NCBI RefSeq assembly: GCF_900103445.1
Contig: NZ_FNHS01000013.1
Location: 62,001-126,000, forward strand
Origin: Methylobacterium phyllostachyos
GTDB taxonomy: Bacteria > Pseudomonadota > Alphaproteobacteria > Rhizobiales > Beijerinckiaceae
DNA: 64,000 nucleotides
Direction: 5' to 3'
The first letter of the stretch is position 1; the number at the start of each line of letters is the position of its first letter. This document shows positions 34,018 to 42,022 of this stretch, one piece after another. The translations under genes and the position numbers were made by a program. A model generated the notes under the pieces. It was given only the letters and a program-made list of their open reading frames with translations. It made no database searches and was not told the origin of the DNA.

Positions 34018-34096
34018 GTGGCCGTCGGCCCGAACCCGTCATCTCAGCGTCATTGGCCGGCGCCACAGGGTCCTGGGCGGCCGGTGACGGAGATGG

Positions 34097-34741
34097 ATGG
34101 TGCAGACCCTGGATCTTCCGGCGGCCGCCGGCACAAACGCGGGCGCTCCGGTGGGCGACAAGCAGAAACGTGAACGTGAGGATGGTGCGGCGTCAGCGCT
34201 GGAGCTGACGTCCAAGAAGTTACGGCCGCCCGGCGTCCGAAGCGTCGGCTGGGCGCTCGTGCAGGCGGCGCGCCTGCATCGTGCCCGCACCGGCGACCGG
34301 CTGGCCAAGCTCGGCCTGTTCGCCGGGCAGGAGCAGGTGGTCCAGGCCCTGGCCAGCGCCGGGACGATGACGATGGGCGATCTCGCCGCCCTGCTCCGGG
34401 TACGGCCGCCCACGGCGTCCAAGACCGTGACCCGGTTGGCGGCCCTCGGCATCGTCGAGCGTCGGGCCGAATCGGGCGACGGCCGTGTGGTCCGGGTCCA
34501 GCTCACCCCGGCGGGGTTGGCGAAGGCCGAGGCTATCGAGCGGATCCAGGAGGAAGTCGAGGCCGAGCTGCTCGACCATCTCGACAAGACCGACCGCCGC
34601 CGTCTCCGCAAGCTCCTGCGCAAGGCCGCCCGCGGTCTCGCCGAGGCGGCCGGCGCCTCGGGCCAATCTATTGATGTCGATGTTGATGCCGAGATCGAGG
34701 CTGAGGCCGAGATCGACGAGGCCGAGGTGCTGCCGAGCTGA
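34097..34741 (+). CDS. MarR family transcriptional regulator with acidic tail
   Basis: A 214-residue protein. The winged helix-turn-helix lies at about residues 85-150, with MTMGDLAALLRVRPPTASKTVTRLAALGIVERR and the wing ESGDGRVVRVQLTPAG. The N-terminal 45 residues are polar and probably disordered. The last 25 residues form an unusual Asp/Glu/Ala/Ile-rich tail encoded by near-repeated GAGATCGAGGC-type units. MarR proteins usually repress a neighbouring transporter or enzyme in response to a small phenolic or oxidant; no obvious target is adjacent. Confidence 0.87.
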   Translation: MVQTLDLPAAAGTNAGAPVGDKQKREREDGAASALELTSKKLRPPGVRSVGWALVQAARLHRARTGDRLAKLGLFAGQEQVVQALASAGTMTMGDLAALLRVRPPTASKTVTRLAALGIVERRAESGDGRVVRVQLTPAGLAKAEAIERIQEEVEAELLDHLDKTDRRRLRKLLRKAARGLAEAAGASGQSIDVDVDAEIEAEAEIDEAEVLPS

Positions 34742-35195
34742 CGGTGGGCCGTCGGCGCTCTCCGTCGAACGGCGATCCCTTCTGCTCCTTCCTCCAAAGA
34801 TGACCGCCTCGACGGCACTTGGGGGGCTGAGGGGGGCCAGAGCGTTTTGAAAGTGTCCGTCGAGACCGTCGCCTCGCTCCCGCACTTCAGGGCGGGCGGG
34901 TTCAACGGCCACGGAAAGCTTACCGGTCCCGTGCCGTGGCCCGTTGGGCAGGCCAACGCTTCCTCCGCTGAGGGTCCTCGGGCGTCGCAGGGTCTCGCCG
35001 TAGAACCGGCGGTTATTCCTGCGACATCGGCTTGCGATGACGTCGTCAGACAAGATTCGGGGATGTCTGAGGAGGGTTAGTTTCTGTCGGTTCGCTTCCT
35101 GGCGGCCAACGTATCGGAGCGGGCGACGCCTCCTCGCGGTGACGATCCGATTCCGACCTTGACTGCCTCCTCGGGACAATGACCCTATCGGCGTC
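34742..35195. other. Intergenic region, no gene recognised
   Basis: 454 bases between the MarR and VOC genes. It contains a 77-codon open frame (34847-35080, plus) of ordinary composition that I do not recognise and that has no good ribosome binding site. No repeats, riboswitch or known operator was seen. Long enough to hold a small RNA, but nothing in the sequence supports one. Confidence 0.4.
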
Positions 35196-35705
35196 ATGCA
35201 CACGCTTGCCGACCCCGTCGAACGCGCCCGCTCGCCCGGCTCCGGCGCCCCTCCGGAAGGTGGCTTCTCGGCTTTGACGCCGGAACTGGATGTCAGCGAC
35301 CTTGATGAGAGCTTGCGGTTCTGGTGCGACCTGCTCGGCTTCAAGATAGCCTACGATCGACCAGCCGCACGCTTCGCCTATCTCACGCGGGGCGGCGCTC
35401 ACATGATGCTGTGCGAACGCAACGGTCGCTGGGCGACCGGCGCTCTGGAGCGTCCCTACGGACGGGGGATAAACTTTCAGATCATGGTCGATCGGCTGGA
35501 TCCGATTTTGGCCGCGCTCGCTGCCGTGCAATGGCCACTGTTTGAGGCGCCGAGAGAGGCTTGGTATCGAACGGGTCCGGTGGAGGGCGGCCAGCGGGAG
35601 TTCCTTGTTCAGGATCCTGATGGGTATCTCGTACGCCTTGCCGAAAACCTCGGCGTGAGGCCGCCAGAGTATCGCCCGCACGACGCTCCAAGCCGATCGC
35701 TGTGA
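35196..35705 (+). CDS. VOC family protein (glyoxalase/bleomycin-resistance fold)
   Basis: A 169-residue protein with one glyoxalase/bleomycin resistance-type module. Typical segments are ALTPELDVSDLDESLRFWCDLLGFKIAYDRP, GAHMMLCERNGRW, INFQIMVDRLDPILAAL and REFLVQDPDGYLVRLAENLG, where the final Glu and the earlier polar residues could bind metal. It resembles bleomycin-binding proteins (BRP), which sequester glycopeptide antibiotics rather than degrade them. Resistance is not proven by family. The first 28 residues are a Pro/Ser-rich extension, so a later start is possible, but none is obvious. Confidence 0.8.
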   Translation: MHTLADPVERARSPGSGAPPEGGFSALTPELDVSDLDESLRFWCDLLGFKIAYDRPAARFAYLTRGGAHMMLCERNGRWATGALERPYGRGINFQIMVDRLDPILAALAAVQWPLFEAPREAWYRTGPVEGGQREFLVQDPDGYLVRLAENLGVRPPEYRPHDAPSRSL

Positions 35706-35820
35706 TCACCTGACTTCTGACCCCGTTCGGGACGCACCGACGGCAATCCGGGCGGCGGCTGTAGTCAGAATCCGGCCGCGGTGCGGGACCCAGCGCCTGA
35801 CGAAACGCGCGGACCCGTCC

Positions 35821-37272
35821 TCAGGCGGCCAGCGCCCGGCGCAACCGCCGCCAACCGGATACGATCCCGGTCAGGGCAATCCCTGCTGCCAGCAGGTTCA
35901 GCACCCACTGGGCCGCGTCGTGCCGGGCGCGGTTGCTGGTGAGCCCCGGAAGGTCGAGGCGGTGCGGGGCGTCGAACAGCCAGCGGTTGATCCGGCCGGA
36001 GCGGTCCAGGCGCTGAAGGATGGTCCCGTCCCGGGGATCGATGTGCAGCCACGTTGAAGCCGCATCGCCGAAGCGCAGCCGCAGCACCGGAAGTGGACGC
36101 GGGTCGGTTCCGTGGGGATACCAATAGGCGTCGTAGGCGGAGAGCTGCCGGGCGGCCCGCAGGGGTGCGCCCGGAAAGCCCTGCATGGCCGCGACCGCGA
36201 TCGTGCCGGCATCGAGGGCGGTCGCGCCGTCCGCCCCGATTGTACGCGGGCCGTCCGGCGCCTCCGCGACGACCCACCAGCGTCCGCCGATGGCGACGAA
36301 GCGCAGGGCGCGGGTGTCCGGTGTTGCGAAATCGCCCAGGTGTCGTGCGTCGAACCCGAGGGCCGGCGGGGTTCCGGCATAGGCCATATGCAGGTCCGCG
36401 GGCGGGCGGAGGGAGGTGAACCAGCGGTTCGGGTTCATGGAGATCCAGCCGCTGACAATGAAGGCGCCGAGCCCGATGCCGCCCGCGAGGCCGCATAGGT
36501 GATGCCAGCGCGCGAGGCCGCGGTAGGGTGTCACCGCGCCCCGCGCGTAGGGCCGCCGGACGCGCAGGCGCCAGATCCCGATCGCGAGGCCGCTCAAAGC
36601 ACCGAGGGAAGCCAAGCCCGACAGCCACAGCAGGATCGTCCGCCACATCTCGGCCTGGGCCCGCAGCGGCGTGAGATAGATCCAGTGCGCCACTGAGCCC
36701 ACCCAGTTCCAGCCCCGCTCGACGCGGCTCGTGTCGAGGACAACCGCGCCGGTTATCGCCGACACGTAGAGTTCGGTCCCCGCGGTATCGCCGAGCGCGA
36801 CCTTCAGGAAGGGCCGGAGCGGGTCGTAGCGGGCCGTGACAGTCCATTGGTCGCGCCAGACCAGCTCGACGCGCGCCTCCGGAAAACCCGCGCCCGCAAC
36901 CCGCAACGCCTCCGCGGATGTGGCCGGGCCGAGCTCGCGGCCCGACCGGGCCGAGATCGTCGCCCAGGTCCCGTCGCGGCGGGTGATCCGATACACCGGC
37001 TCCTCCCCCCGCATCTCCAGCCCGAAGGCAACCGGCACGTCGACGCCGCCGGCCGCCAGCGCGGCATCCGGCGCGACTGCAACCTGATCCCAGGCGATCG
37101 GCGCGAGCCGCTCCAGACGCTCGGCCCCGGTGAGGATCGGAAACGGCACGTAGAGCATCACCAGCCCAGAGCCGATCCACAGGGCAAAGAACGGCCCCGC
37201 GGCGATCCCGACCCACCGGTGGAACAGGAGAAGCCAGCGCCTCCCTGCCTTCCCGAGTCGCCCCTTCACCAC
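35821..37272 (-). CDS. PepSY-TM domain membrane protein
   Basis: A 483-residue inner membrane protein of the PepSY-associated TM family, with about four transmembrane helices. The start carries RRWLLLFHRWVGIAAGPFFALWIGSGLVMLY, then large periplasmic PepSY-like loops (VYRITRRDGTWATISARSG and WLHIDPRDGTILQRLDRSGR), and a WHHLCGLAGGIGLGAFIVSGW helix pair. Conserved His and Trp residues in these helices suggest heme or flavin-linked electron transfer. These proteins are usually paired with TonB-dependent receptors and may reduce the imported metal complex. The GTG start overlaps the receptor stop by seven bases, so they are one operon, downstream of a cobalamin riboswitch. Confidence 0.85.
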   Translation of the reverse strand: MVKGRLGKAGRRWLLLFHRWVGIAAGPFFALWIGSGLVMLYVPFPILTGAERLERLAPIAWDQVAVAPDAALAAGGVDVPVAFGLEMRGEEPVYRITRRDGTWATISARSGRELGPATSAEALRVAGAGFPEARVELVWRDQWTVTARYDPLRPFLKVALGDTAGTELYVSAITGAVVLDTSRVERGWNWVGSVAHWIYLTPLRAQAEMWRTILLWLSGLASLGALSGLAIGIWRLRVRRPYARGAVTPYRGLARWHHLCGLAGGIGLGAFIVSGWISMNPNRWFTSLRPPADLHMAYAGTPPALGFDARHLGDFATPDTRALRFVAIGGRWWVVAEAPDGPRTIGADGATALDAGTIAVAAMQGFPGAPLRAARQLSAYDAYWYPHGTDPRPLPVLRLRFGDAASTWLHIDPRDGTILQRLDRSGRINRWLFDAPHRLDLPGLTSNRARHDAAQWVLNLLAAGIALTGIVSGWRRLRRALAA

Positions 37273-39452
37273 GTCACCGTATAGGCGACCTCGACCGAGC
37301 GCGGCCGACCGAGCAGCCAGTTGGTACCGACCCCGGCCACGGCGTTGCCCGAGATCGCGTAGACCTTGTCGAACAGATTGTAGACCCGCAGCGACAGGCG
37401 CGACTCCGCTGTGACCTGATGATCGAGCACAAGGTTGACGAGGTTGTAGGCCGGCCGGCGGGCCGTATTGCCGAAGTCGCTGTAGACCTGCCCGACATTC
37501 TGGAGTCCCACCCGTGCCGTCCAGTGGCGGGAGACGTCCCAGGTCAACCAGAGATTGGCCACACGCTCGGGCACGTCGATCGGCTGGTTGCCCGCATACG
37601 AGACGGTGGCGTCACCCACGCTCTGATCGAACCGGTCGTATTGCGCGTGCAGGAGCGCGAGGTTGCCATCCAGCCGCCAGTCCGGGGCGAAGCGCCAGCC
37701 GAGCGCCAGCTCGAACCCCTGCGAGGACTGGCTCCCCACCTGCGTGTTGAGCGTCGGCTGGCCCGGCACCGTCGAGATCAAATTGTCCTTGACGATTCGG
37801 TAGCCGGCAATCGTCCATTCCAGGGCGCCCCCGAAAGCGAGGCCCTTGGCGCCGATCTCGACCTGATCTCCGGTGGCGAGCTTGAAGCTTGCCAGCGACT
37901 GCGACAGCGTGATCAGGCTGTTCACCGGATCGGTGGCGAAGCTGTACTGAGCGTAGAGTGCGCTGTCCGGCGTCGGGTTGTAGACGAGCCCGAACCGGTA
38001 GCCGAGCGCCGTGTAGGTGCGGGCGAACTGATCACCCGTGCGCAGATCCTCGCGGTGGAGCGTCGGCACGTCGAGGCGCACGCCGGTGAGGAAGGAGAGC
38101 TGGTCGGTGAGGACCACCCTGTCCTCAGCGAAAACCGAGGCTTGGTTCGTCTGGGTCGCGTAGGCGGGCGTGGCGCGACCATCCTGCGGGAACAGGCCCA
38201 GATCGCTGCCGACCAGCGGCACGCTGTCGGATGTTTCGAAATTGAAGTTGTTGGTGTGCCGGAAATCGATGTGGTTCACATCGAACCCGGCCAGGAATTC
38301 ATGGCGGACACCGAACAGGTCGCCCTTGAGCGCGGCGTCGAAGCGGTTCCCGACCTGCTCCTGGCTGTGGTAGATTTCCAGGTAGTCCGAGCGATCGACC
38401 AGGCCGGTGGCCCTGTTGAACGCGTACTGCTCCACATCTTCCCAATGTCGGCGGGTGGTCAGCCGGTAGGCGGTGTTGCGGATCGTGATGTCGGCCGAAG
38501 GCGACCACTCCGCCTTGAACTGGGTCCAGTTGTCGGCCCAGGTAATCTTCGCGTCGCGGACGTTGTAGTTGGCGAACCGGATCAGGTCCGGGATCCGCCC
38601 CTCGACCAGCGGTGTACCCCAGTAGCGCGCGGGCTCCTGGTACCCGAGATCGTGGCTCAGGGTGAAGGCGAGGTCAGCACTCGGCTGGAACAGCAGGGCG
38701 GCCGAGACCGCGAGGTTGCGGAATTCGCCCTCCGGGCGGATCCAGCCGTCAGCGCGGTTGCCGCTGACGTTGAGGCGATACGCGAAGGTGTTTCCGAACT
38801 CCGCCTGACCGAGCACGCCGCCCGAATCGACGGCAAGGCGCGCGACGCCGTCCGTGCCCACCACGGCGCGGGCGGCGTTGATCGGCACGAAGACCGGCTT
38901 TTTCGGCACGACGTTGATGACACCGCCGATGGCGCCATCGCCGTAGAGTACGGAGGACGGCCCCCGCAGTACCTCGATCCGCTCGACGTTCCAGGCATCG
39001 AACGGGAAGGTCACGGTGTTGGCACCGACGTAGAAGCGCGTGCCGTCGTAGAGCTGCTGGACCGAGTTCGGGCCGGCGAAGCCCCGGGACGTGAACGCGC
39101 CGTTGCCGTTGCCCGGCGCCGCGATGGTGGTGATGCCGGTCGCGTCCTGTGTCACGGCTTCCGCGATCGTATCCTGGCCGCGCAGCCGCGCGGTCTCGCC
39201 CGACACGATGTCGAGACTTGCCGGGGTCTGCAGCGGCGTAAGACCCAGACGGCTCGCGGTCCGGTCGGGCGTGCGCAGGTTCAGGCTGTTCGGGACGGCG
39301 CGGCTCGAATCACCCCCCTCACCTTCGACGGAGAGCTGGTCCAGGGTGACGACCTCTTGTGCGCTTGCCGGACAGGCAAAGAGCGCAAGGAGCACGCCGC
39401 ACGGAGAGGTGAGCGGACGACGTGAGCCGGAACGGAATGAGAAGCGAAGCAT
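37266..39452 (-). CDS. TonB-dependent outer membrane receptor, siderophore-receptor type
   Basis: A 728-residue TonB-dependent receptor. After the signal peptide (LTSPCGVLLALFACPASA) the plug domain shows TPASLDIVSGETARLRGQDTIAEA, SRGFAGPNS and VERIEVLRGPSSVLYGDGAIGGVINV. The barrel follows with many aromatic-ended strands and a final YTVTW. Architecture matches FhuA/FecA-like siderophore receptors. However, the leader carries a cobalamin riboswitch 284-438 bases upstream, so expression should fall when B12 is plentiful, as for BtuB-type receptors. An ATG at 39494 is an alternative start. Operon partner: the PepSY-TM gene. Confidence 0.9.
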   Translation of the reverse strand: MLRFSFRSGSRRPLTSPCGVLLALFACPASAQEVVTLDQLSVEGEGGDSSRAVPNSLNLRTPDRTASRLGLTPLQTPASLDIVSGETARLRGQDTIAEAVTQDATGITTIAAPGNGNGAFTSRGFAGPNSVQQLYDGTRFYVGANTVTFPFDAWNVERIEVLRGPSSVLYGDGAIGGVINVVPKKPVFVPINAARAVVGTDGVARLAVDSGGVLGQAEFGNTFAYRLNVSGNRADGWIRPEGEFRNLAVSAALLFQPSADLAFTLSHDLGYQEPARYWGTPLVEGRIPDLIRFANYNVRDAKITWADNWTQFKAEWSPSADITIRNTAYRLTTRRHWEDVEQYAFNRATGLVDRSDYLEIYHSQEQVGNRFDAALKGDLFGVRHEFLAGFDVNHIDFRHTNNFNFETSDSVPLVGSDLGLFPQDGRATPAYATQTNQASVFAEDRVVLTDQLSFLTGVRLDVPTLHREDLRTGDQFARTYTALGYRFGLVYNPTPDSALYAQYSFATDPVNSLITLSQSLASFKLATGDQVEIGAKGLAFGGALEWTIAGYRIVKDNLISTVPGQPTLNTQVGSQSSQGFELALGWRFAPDWRLDGNLALLHAQYDRFDQSVGDATVSYAGNQPIDVPERVANLWLTWDVSRHWTARVGLQNVGQVYSDFGNTARRPAYNLVNLVLDHQVTAESRLSLRVYNLFDKVYAISGNAVAGVGTNWLLGRPRSVEVAYTVTW

Positions 39453-39503
39453 GGGGGACGCCGATTCGTGCGCGGCGCGGGCCGACCGATCCATCCTATT
39501 GGC

Positions 39504-39522
39504 ATTGTAATAACATTACAAT
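39504..39522. promoter_or_regulatory. Palindrome in the receptor leader, possible metal-regulator operator
   Basis: A perfect AT-rich palindrome, ATTGTAAT-AAC-ATTACAAT, lies between the riboswitch and the receptor start codon. Its AT content stands out sharply from the surroundings. The size (19 bp) is that of Fur/Zur-family operators, but the sequence does not exactly match any consensus I can quote. Function is inferred only. Confidence 0.5.
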
Positions 39523-39735
39523 TGTTCGGCCATTCGCGACGTTCGGCACCGTCCAGGTCGTAGCCGGGGCGGGATACGGACGGCATGGCTGAGGGTAGGA
39601 CGGACATCGGGCAGGTGTCGCGGGCGCGCTTGCTGTGGCACGTCACCGCGAACGAGGCCGTTCCGACCGCACAGGTGCGCGGACGATTCGACACCCGTCA
39701 GGACACCCCGCCCGACGCGTTTCGCGTGTGACCAC

Positions 39736-39890
39736 GGCCGACGGCAGGTCTCCTGGCTCGCGGGTCGCCGCCCTCGCACCGTCTTCCCGGGTATTGCTAC
39801 CCAGTGACATGGTGGTGAAGGACTCGCCGCTCACAGTTGCGGGGGCAGCCGCGGCTCCGGGAACAGTCCCGCACCGCGTTCCCTTTTGAT
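39736..39890 (-). promoter_or_regulatory. Cobalamin riboswitch
   Basis: On the minus strand the conserved pieces occur in order: AGGGAACGCGGTGCGGGAC (39885-39867), the B12 box region GCTGCCCCCGCAACTGTGAG (about 39850-39831), GGGAAGACGGTGCGAGGGCG (about 39789-39770), and the 3' element GCGAGCCAGGAGACCTGCCG (39761-39742). This is the standard B12-aptamer signature. It reads toward the TonB-dependent receptor, with no other convincing gene between, and should turn the receptor/PepSY operon down when adenosylcobalamin or a related corrinoid is bound. Confidence 0.93.
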
Positions 39891-40502
39891 CCCCGAGGGG
39901 AACCGTCGTCGCCTAGCTTCGTTGATGCCCTCAGCCTCGTCAAGGCTGTGGATATCTCGGTTGCGCCGCCCGTGCCGCGTTCTGGAGAGATCGGCGGATA
40001 CGGCGAATATGCGACGCTTATCCTGTCTTCGAGATGCGTCGATAGCGCTACAAATCGCGTGCGCGCGCTGAAGATTCTCACTGAAATGATCAGTCTATCT
40101 ATGGAAAGCCGAAAGATTAGCAGGCTAAAGATCGCGGATCTTTTGTTTAAATCGATTGACGACGGCACGCCTGTTTGTTAATCGACCTCCCTCACAGTGT
40201 TCGTGGAGGTGATAGTCTGATTTTAGATCTGACCTTGCAGATCTCGCAGACTAAGAAAAAATATTTAATTGAAACCTTTAGCTTTTAGTGCTTAGTTATG
40301 GCGGTCTGGGCATCGATGAGACGAAAATTCCATGCGATGATCCATACAGCGCCGGACATCGATTGAGATGAACGACGATCGTGCCATATCCGACTGCACG
40401 GAAACTGAGGCCGAATGAAATCCTCGCTGATATATCTGGGACTGGTGAAGCGAGTAGCGATGTGAACTTGAACGTCAGTAGCTGAATGATGAGGAGATTA
40501 CG
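39891..40502. other. AT-richer intergenic region between riboswitch and first HigA-like gene
   Basis: About 610 bases with clearly lower GC than the rest of the window, especially 40040-40320. It must contain the promoter that reads leftward into the riboswitch and probably the promoter that reads rightward into the HigA-like gene. A nested palindrome lies at 40213-40253. Short open frames on both strands here have no recognisable family. The composition suggests laterally acquired DNA or a strongly regulated promoter region. Confidence 0.5.
40213..40253. promoter_or_regulatory. Nested inverted repeat upstream of the HigA-like gene
   Basis: Two inverted repeats are nested one inside the other. 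The outer arms are TAGTCTG at 40213-40219 and CAGACTA at 40247-40253. The inner arms are AGATCTG at 40225-40231 and CAGATCT at 40238-40244. All four seven-base arms are perfect. No T-run follows on either strand, so this is more like a double operator than a terminator. It lies 250 bases upstream of a helix-turn-helix protein gene. Confidence 0.5.
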
Positions 40503-40865
40503 GTGAGCGCTGGTTACACTCTTGCAAAGCCATTCCATCCCGGCGGCTTCGTCCGTCGCAAGATCCTTGAGCCGCGTAATCTGACGATTATGGGCGCTGC
40601 TGCCTTGCTCGGGGTGACCCGTCAGGGCTTCTCCGAATTCCTGAACGAGCGGGCCAGCCTCACCGTCGATATGGCGTTCCACATCGAGAAGGCCTTCGGA
40701 TTCAACGCGGAAGCGCTGATGGATATGCAGACGCGCTACGATCTCGCAATCCTGCGGCATCGGGATCGGATGGCACAGATGCAGTTGGTTGCGAAGAACG
40801 AACGCCAAGCCAGCAAGGCGACCGGCACTGTACGCCCTGCCGGCGTCCGCCGCTCGGCAGCCTGA
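40503..40865 (+). CDS. HigA-like helix-turn-helix protein, copy 1 (no toxin partner seen)
   Basis: A 120-residue protein of the HigA/VapI antitoxin family. The signature HPGGFVRRKILEPRNLTIMGAAALLGVTRQGFSEFLN is at residues 12-48, with the helix-turn-helix in the second half. AFHIEKAFGFNAEALMDMQTRYDL follows, matching the HigA end pattern (LNLQxxYDL). The start is a GTG with a GAGGAG six bases upstream. HigA normally lies just after its toxin gene higB; the 300 bases upstream show no HigB-like frame. A paralogue lies 565 bases downstream. It may act as an autonomous repressor or as an antitoxin for a toxin elsewhere. Confidence 0.83.
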   Translation: MSAGYTLAKPFHPGGFVRRKILEPRNLTIMGAAALLGVTRQGFSEFLNERASLTVDMAFHIEKAFGFNAEALMDMQTRYDLAILRHRDRMAQMQLVAKNERQASKATGTVRPAGVRRSAA

Positions 40866-41430
40866 GCCTGACAAAACGACGGCGAGAACCGTACCTGATC
40901 GCTTCGCGGTCTGGTACGGCTCCGATACATCTTTTCGGTGGCCATCACCGGCGCACGCGGTGGGACCCGTCAAGCGCGTGAGGCTGCATCCGCCGTTCCG
41001 GGGATTCGACCTCGCCTCAGATGCGATGTTCCGCCTGTGACCGTGGGCCGGCAGCGGGTCGACCCGGCTCGCCGATCGCCGCCCTGATGCCGCCTCGCGC
41101 GACGCGACCTGGTGTCGGTGTGTTGGAAAGTTTCGGAAATCGGCGGCGCTGCTAATCCAGGTTCGGAAAGAATATTTCTCAAGCATTGTTCGTATAGGCG
41201 ATAGTTGAAATTTTCGGCGGCGTGTCTGTGCGCTCTGATGCAATGTCTTTATGGCTCCGACGTCTCTTCGGCCGACAGGTCGGCCTACCGGAACCTATCC
41301 ATTCCCCTCGCGTCTTAAACGCAGGCCCGATGTCGTCACGCGGCACGTCGGACAGCCGGTTCCAGATGCTGGTTACCGATGGGAGCCAGGGGCGTACGAT
41401 CGGGCCTTCGATAAAGGAGGCAATGTCGTC
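40866..41430. other. Region between the two HigA-like genes
   Basis: 565 bases without a convincing gene. The part 41130-41230 is relatively AT-rich (AAGAATATTTCTCAAGC and GTATAGGCGATAGTTG) and is likely promoter DNA for copy 2. The long frames here do not resemble HigB, RelE or any toxin family I know, and an in-frame extension upstream of copy 2 (from 41251) lacks homology to HigA. Confidence 0.45.
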
Positions 41431-41805
41431 ATGGTCTACAGACTGGCGAATCCAGGCCATCCGGGCGGATATGTTCGGCGCAATATCATTGAGGCGCGTG
41501 ATCTCACCGTCATGGACGCGGCCAGCCTACTCGATGTCCCGCGTCAGGCCCTGTTCGAATTCCTCAACGGAAAGACCGGTCTCACGCCGGAACTGGCGCT
41601 GCGGATCGAGGCGGTGTTCGGTGTGGAGATGGAGACCTTGATGGAGATGCAGACGCACTTCGATATTGCCGAAGCGCGCAAGCGCTATCGGGATGTTTGG
41701 AGTGAACTCGTCGTCAAAGCAAAGCTCGCGCGGGTTGCGTCCAAACCGAACGATCCGGGCGCCGTGCCACAGAGGATCATGCGGCGCGGACATGCATTCG
41801 GATGA
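41431..41805 (+). CDS. HigA-like helix-turn-helix protein, copy 2 (no toxin partner seen)
   Basis: A 124-residue paralogue of the protein at 40503. The shared core is HPGGYVRRNIIEARDLTVMDAASLLDVPRQALFEFLNGKTGLTPELALRIEAVFG followed here in two parts by VEMETLMEMQTHFDIAEA. Roughly 45 percent of the core residues match copy 1 by eye. An AAAGGAGG site ten bases before the ATG fixes the start. The C-terminal 35 residues are basic. Like copy 1 it has no higB toxin gene directly upstream. Tandem HigA copies without toxins suggest a duplication followed by toxin loss, or a regulatory pair. Confidence 0.82.
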   Translation: MVYRLANPGHPGGYVRRNIIEARDLTVMDAASLLDVPRQALFEFLNGKTGLTPELALRIEAVFGVEMETLMEMQTHFDIAEARKRYRDVWSELVVKAKLARVASKPNDPGAVPQRIMRRGHAFG

Positions 41806-42022
41806 CGCGGCCCTTCCGATAATCAGCGCGCGGAAGACGTGCTGGGCTTCCGCGCACTGACGAGCGACCGGGTCGCCGAGGGAGGCGCGCTGGCCCCACG
41901 ACTTTGCCGCTGCGCCCAGGCGATGCTAGAGCCAGCCCTCCCATCGGCACGGACACTTCGCGACGCTGCGGCCGATGCGCCCGGACGTCTCGTCCGAAGC
42001 GGGCATGGGCTCTGGCGGAATC

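Noticed and set aside
34847..35080. 77-codon plus-strand frame in the MarR-VOC gap
   Set aside because: No ribosome binding site, no family, composition typical of non-coding DNA here.
37419..39425. 668-codon plus-strand frame opposite the TonB receptor
   Set aside because: The receptor motifs on the minus strand are complete; the opposite frame is low-complexity and His/Arg/Val-rich as expected for a shadow.
39516..39779. 87-codon minus-strand frame between riboswitch and receptor, considered as a cobalt transporter subunit (CbtB-like)
   Set aside because: No transmembrane helix or His-rich motif is present, and the frame overlaps the riboswitch 3' end.
39797..40181. Open frames on both strands over the cobalamin riboswitch
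   Set aside because: They run through the conserved riboswitch elements, which explain the sequence better; no protein family is recognised.
40150..40502. Possible higB toxin upstream of the first HigA-like gene
   Set aside because: All three plus-strand frames contain stops and none shows the RelE/HigB pattern around a final VDYH-type end.
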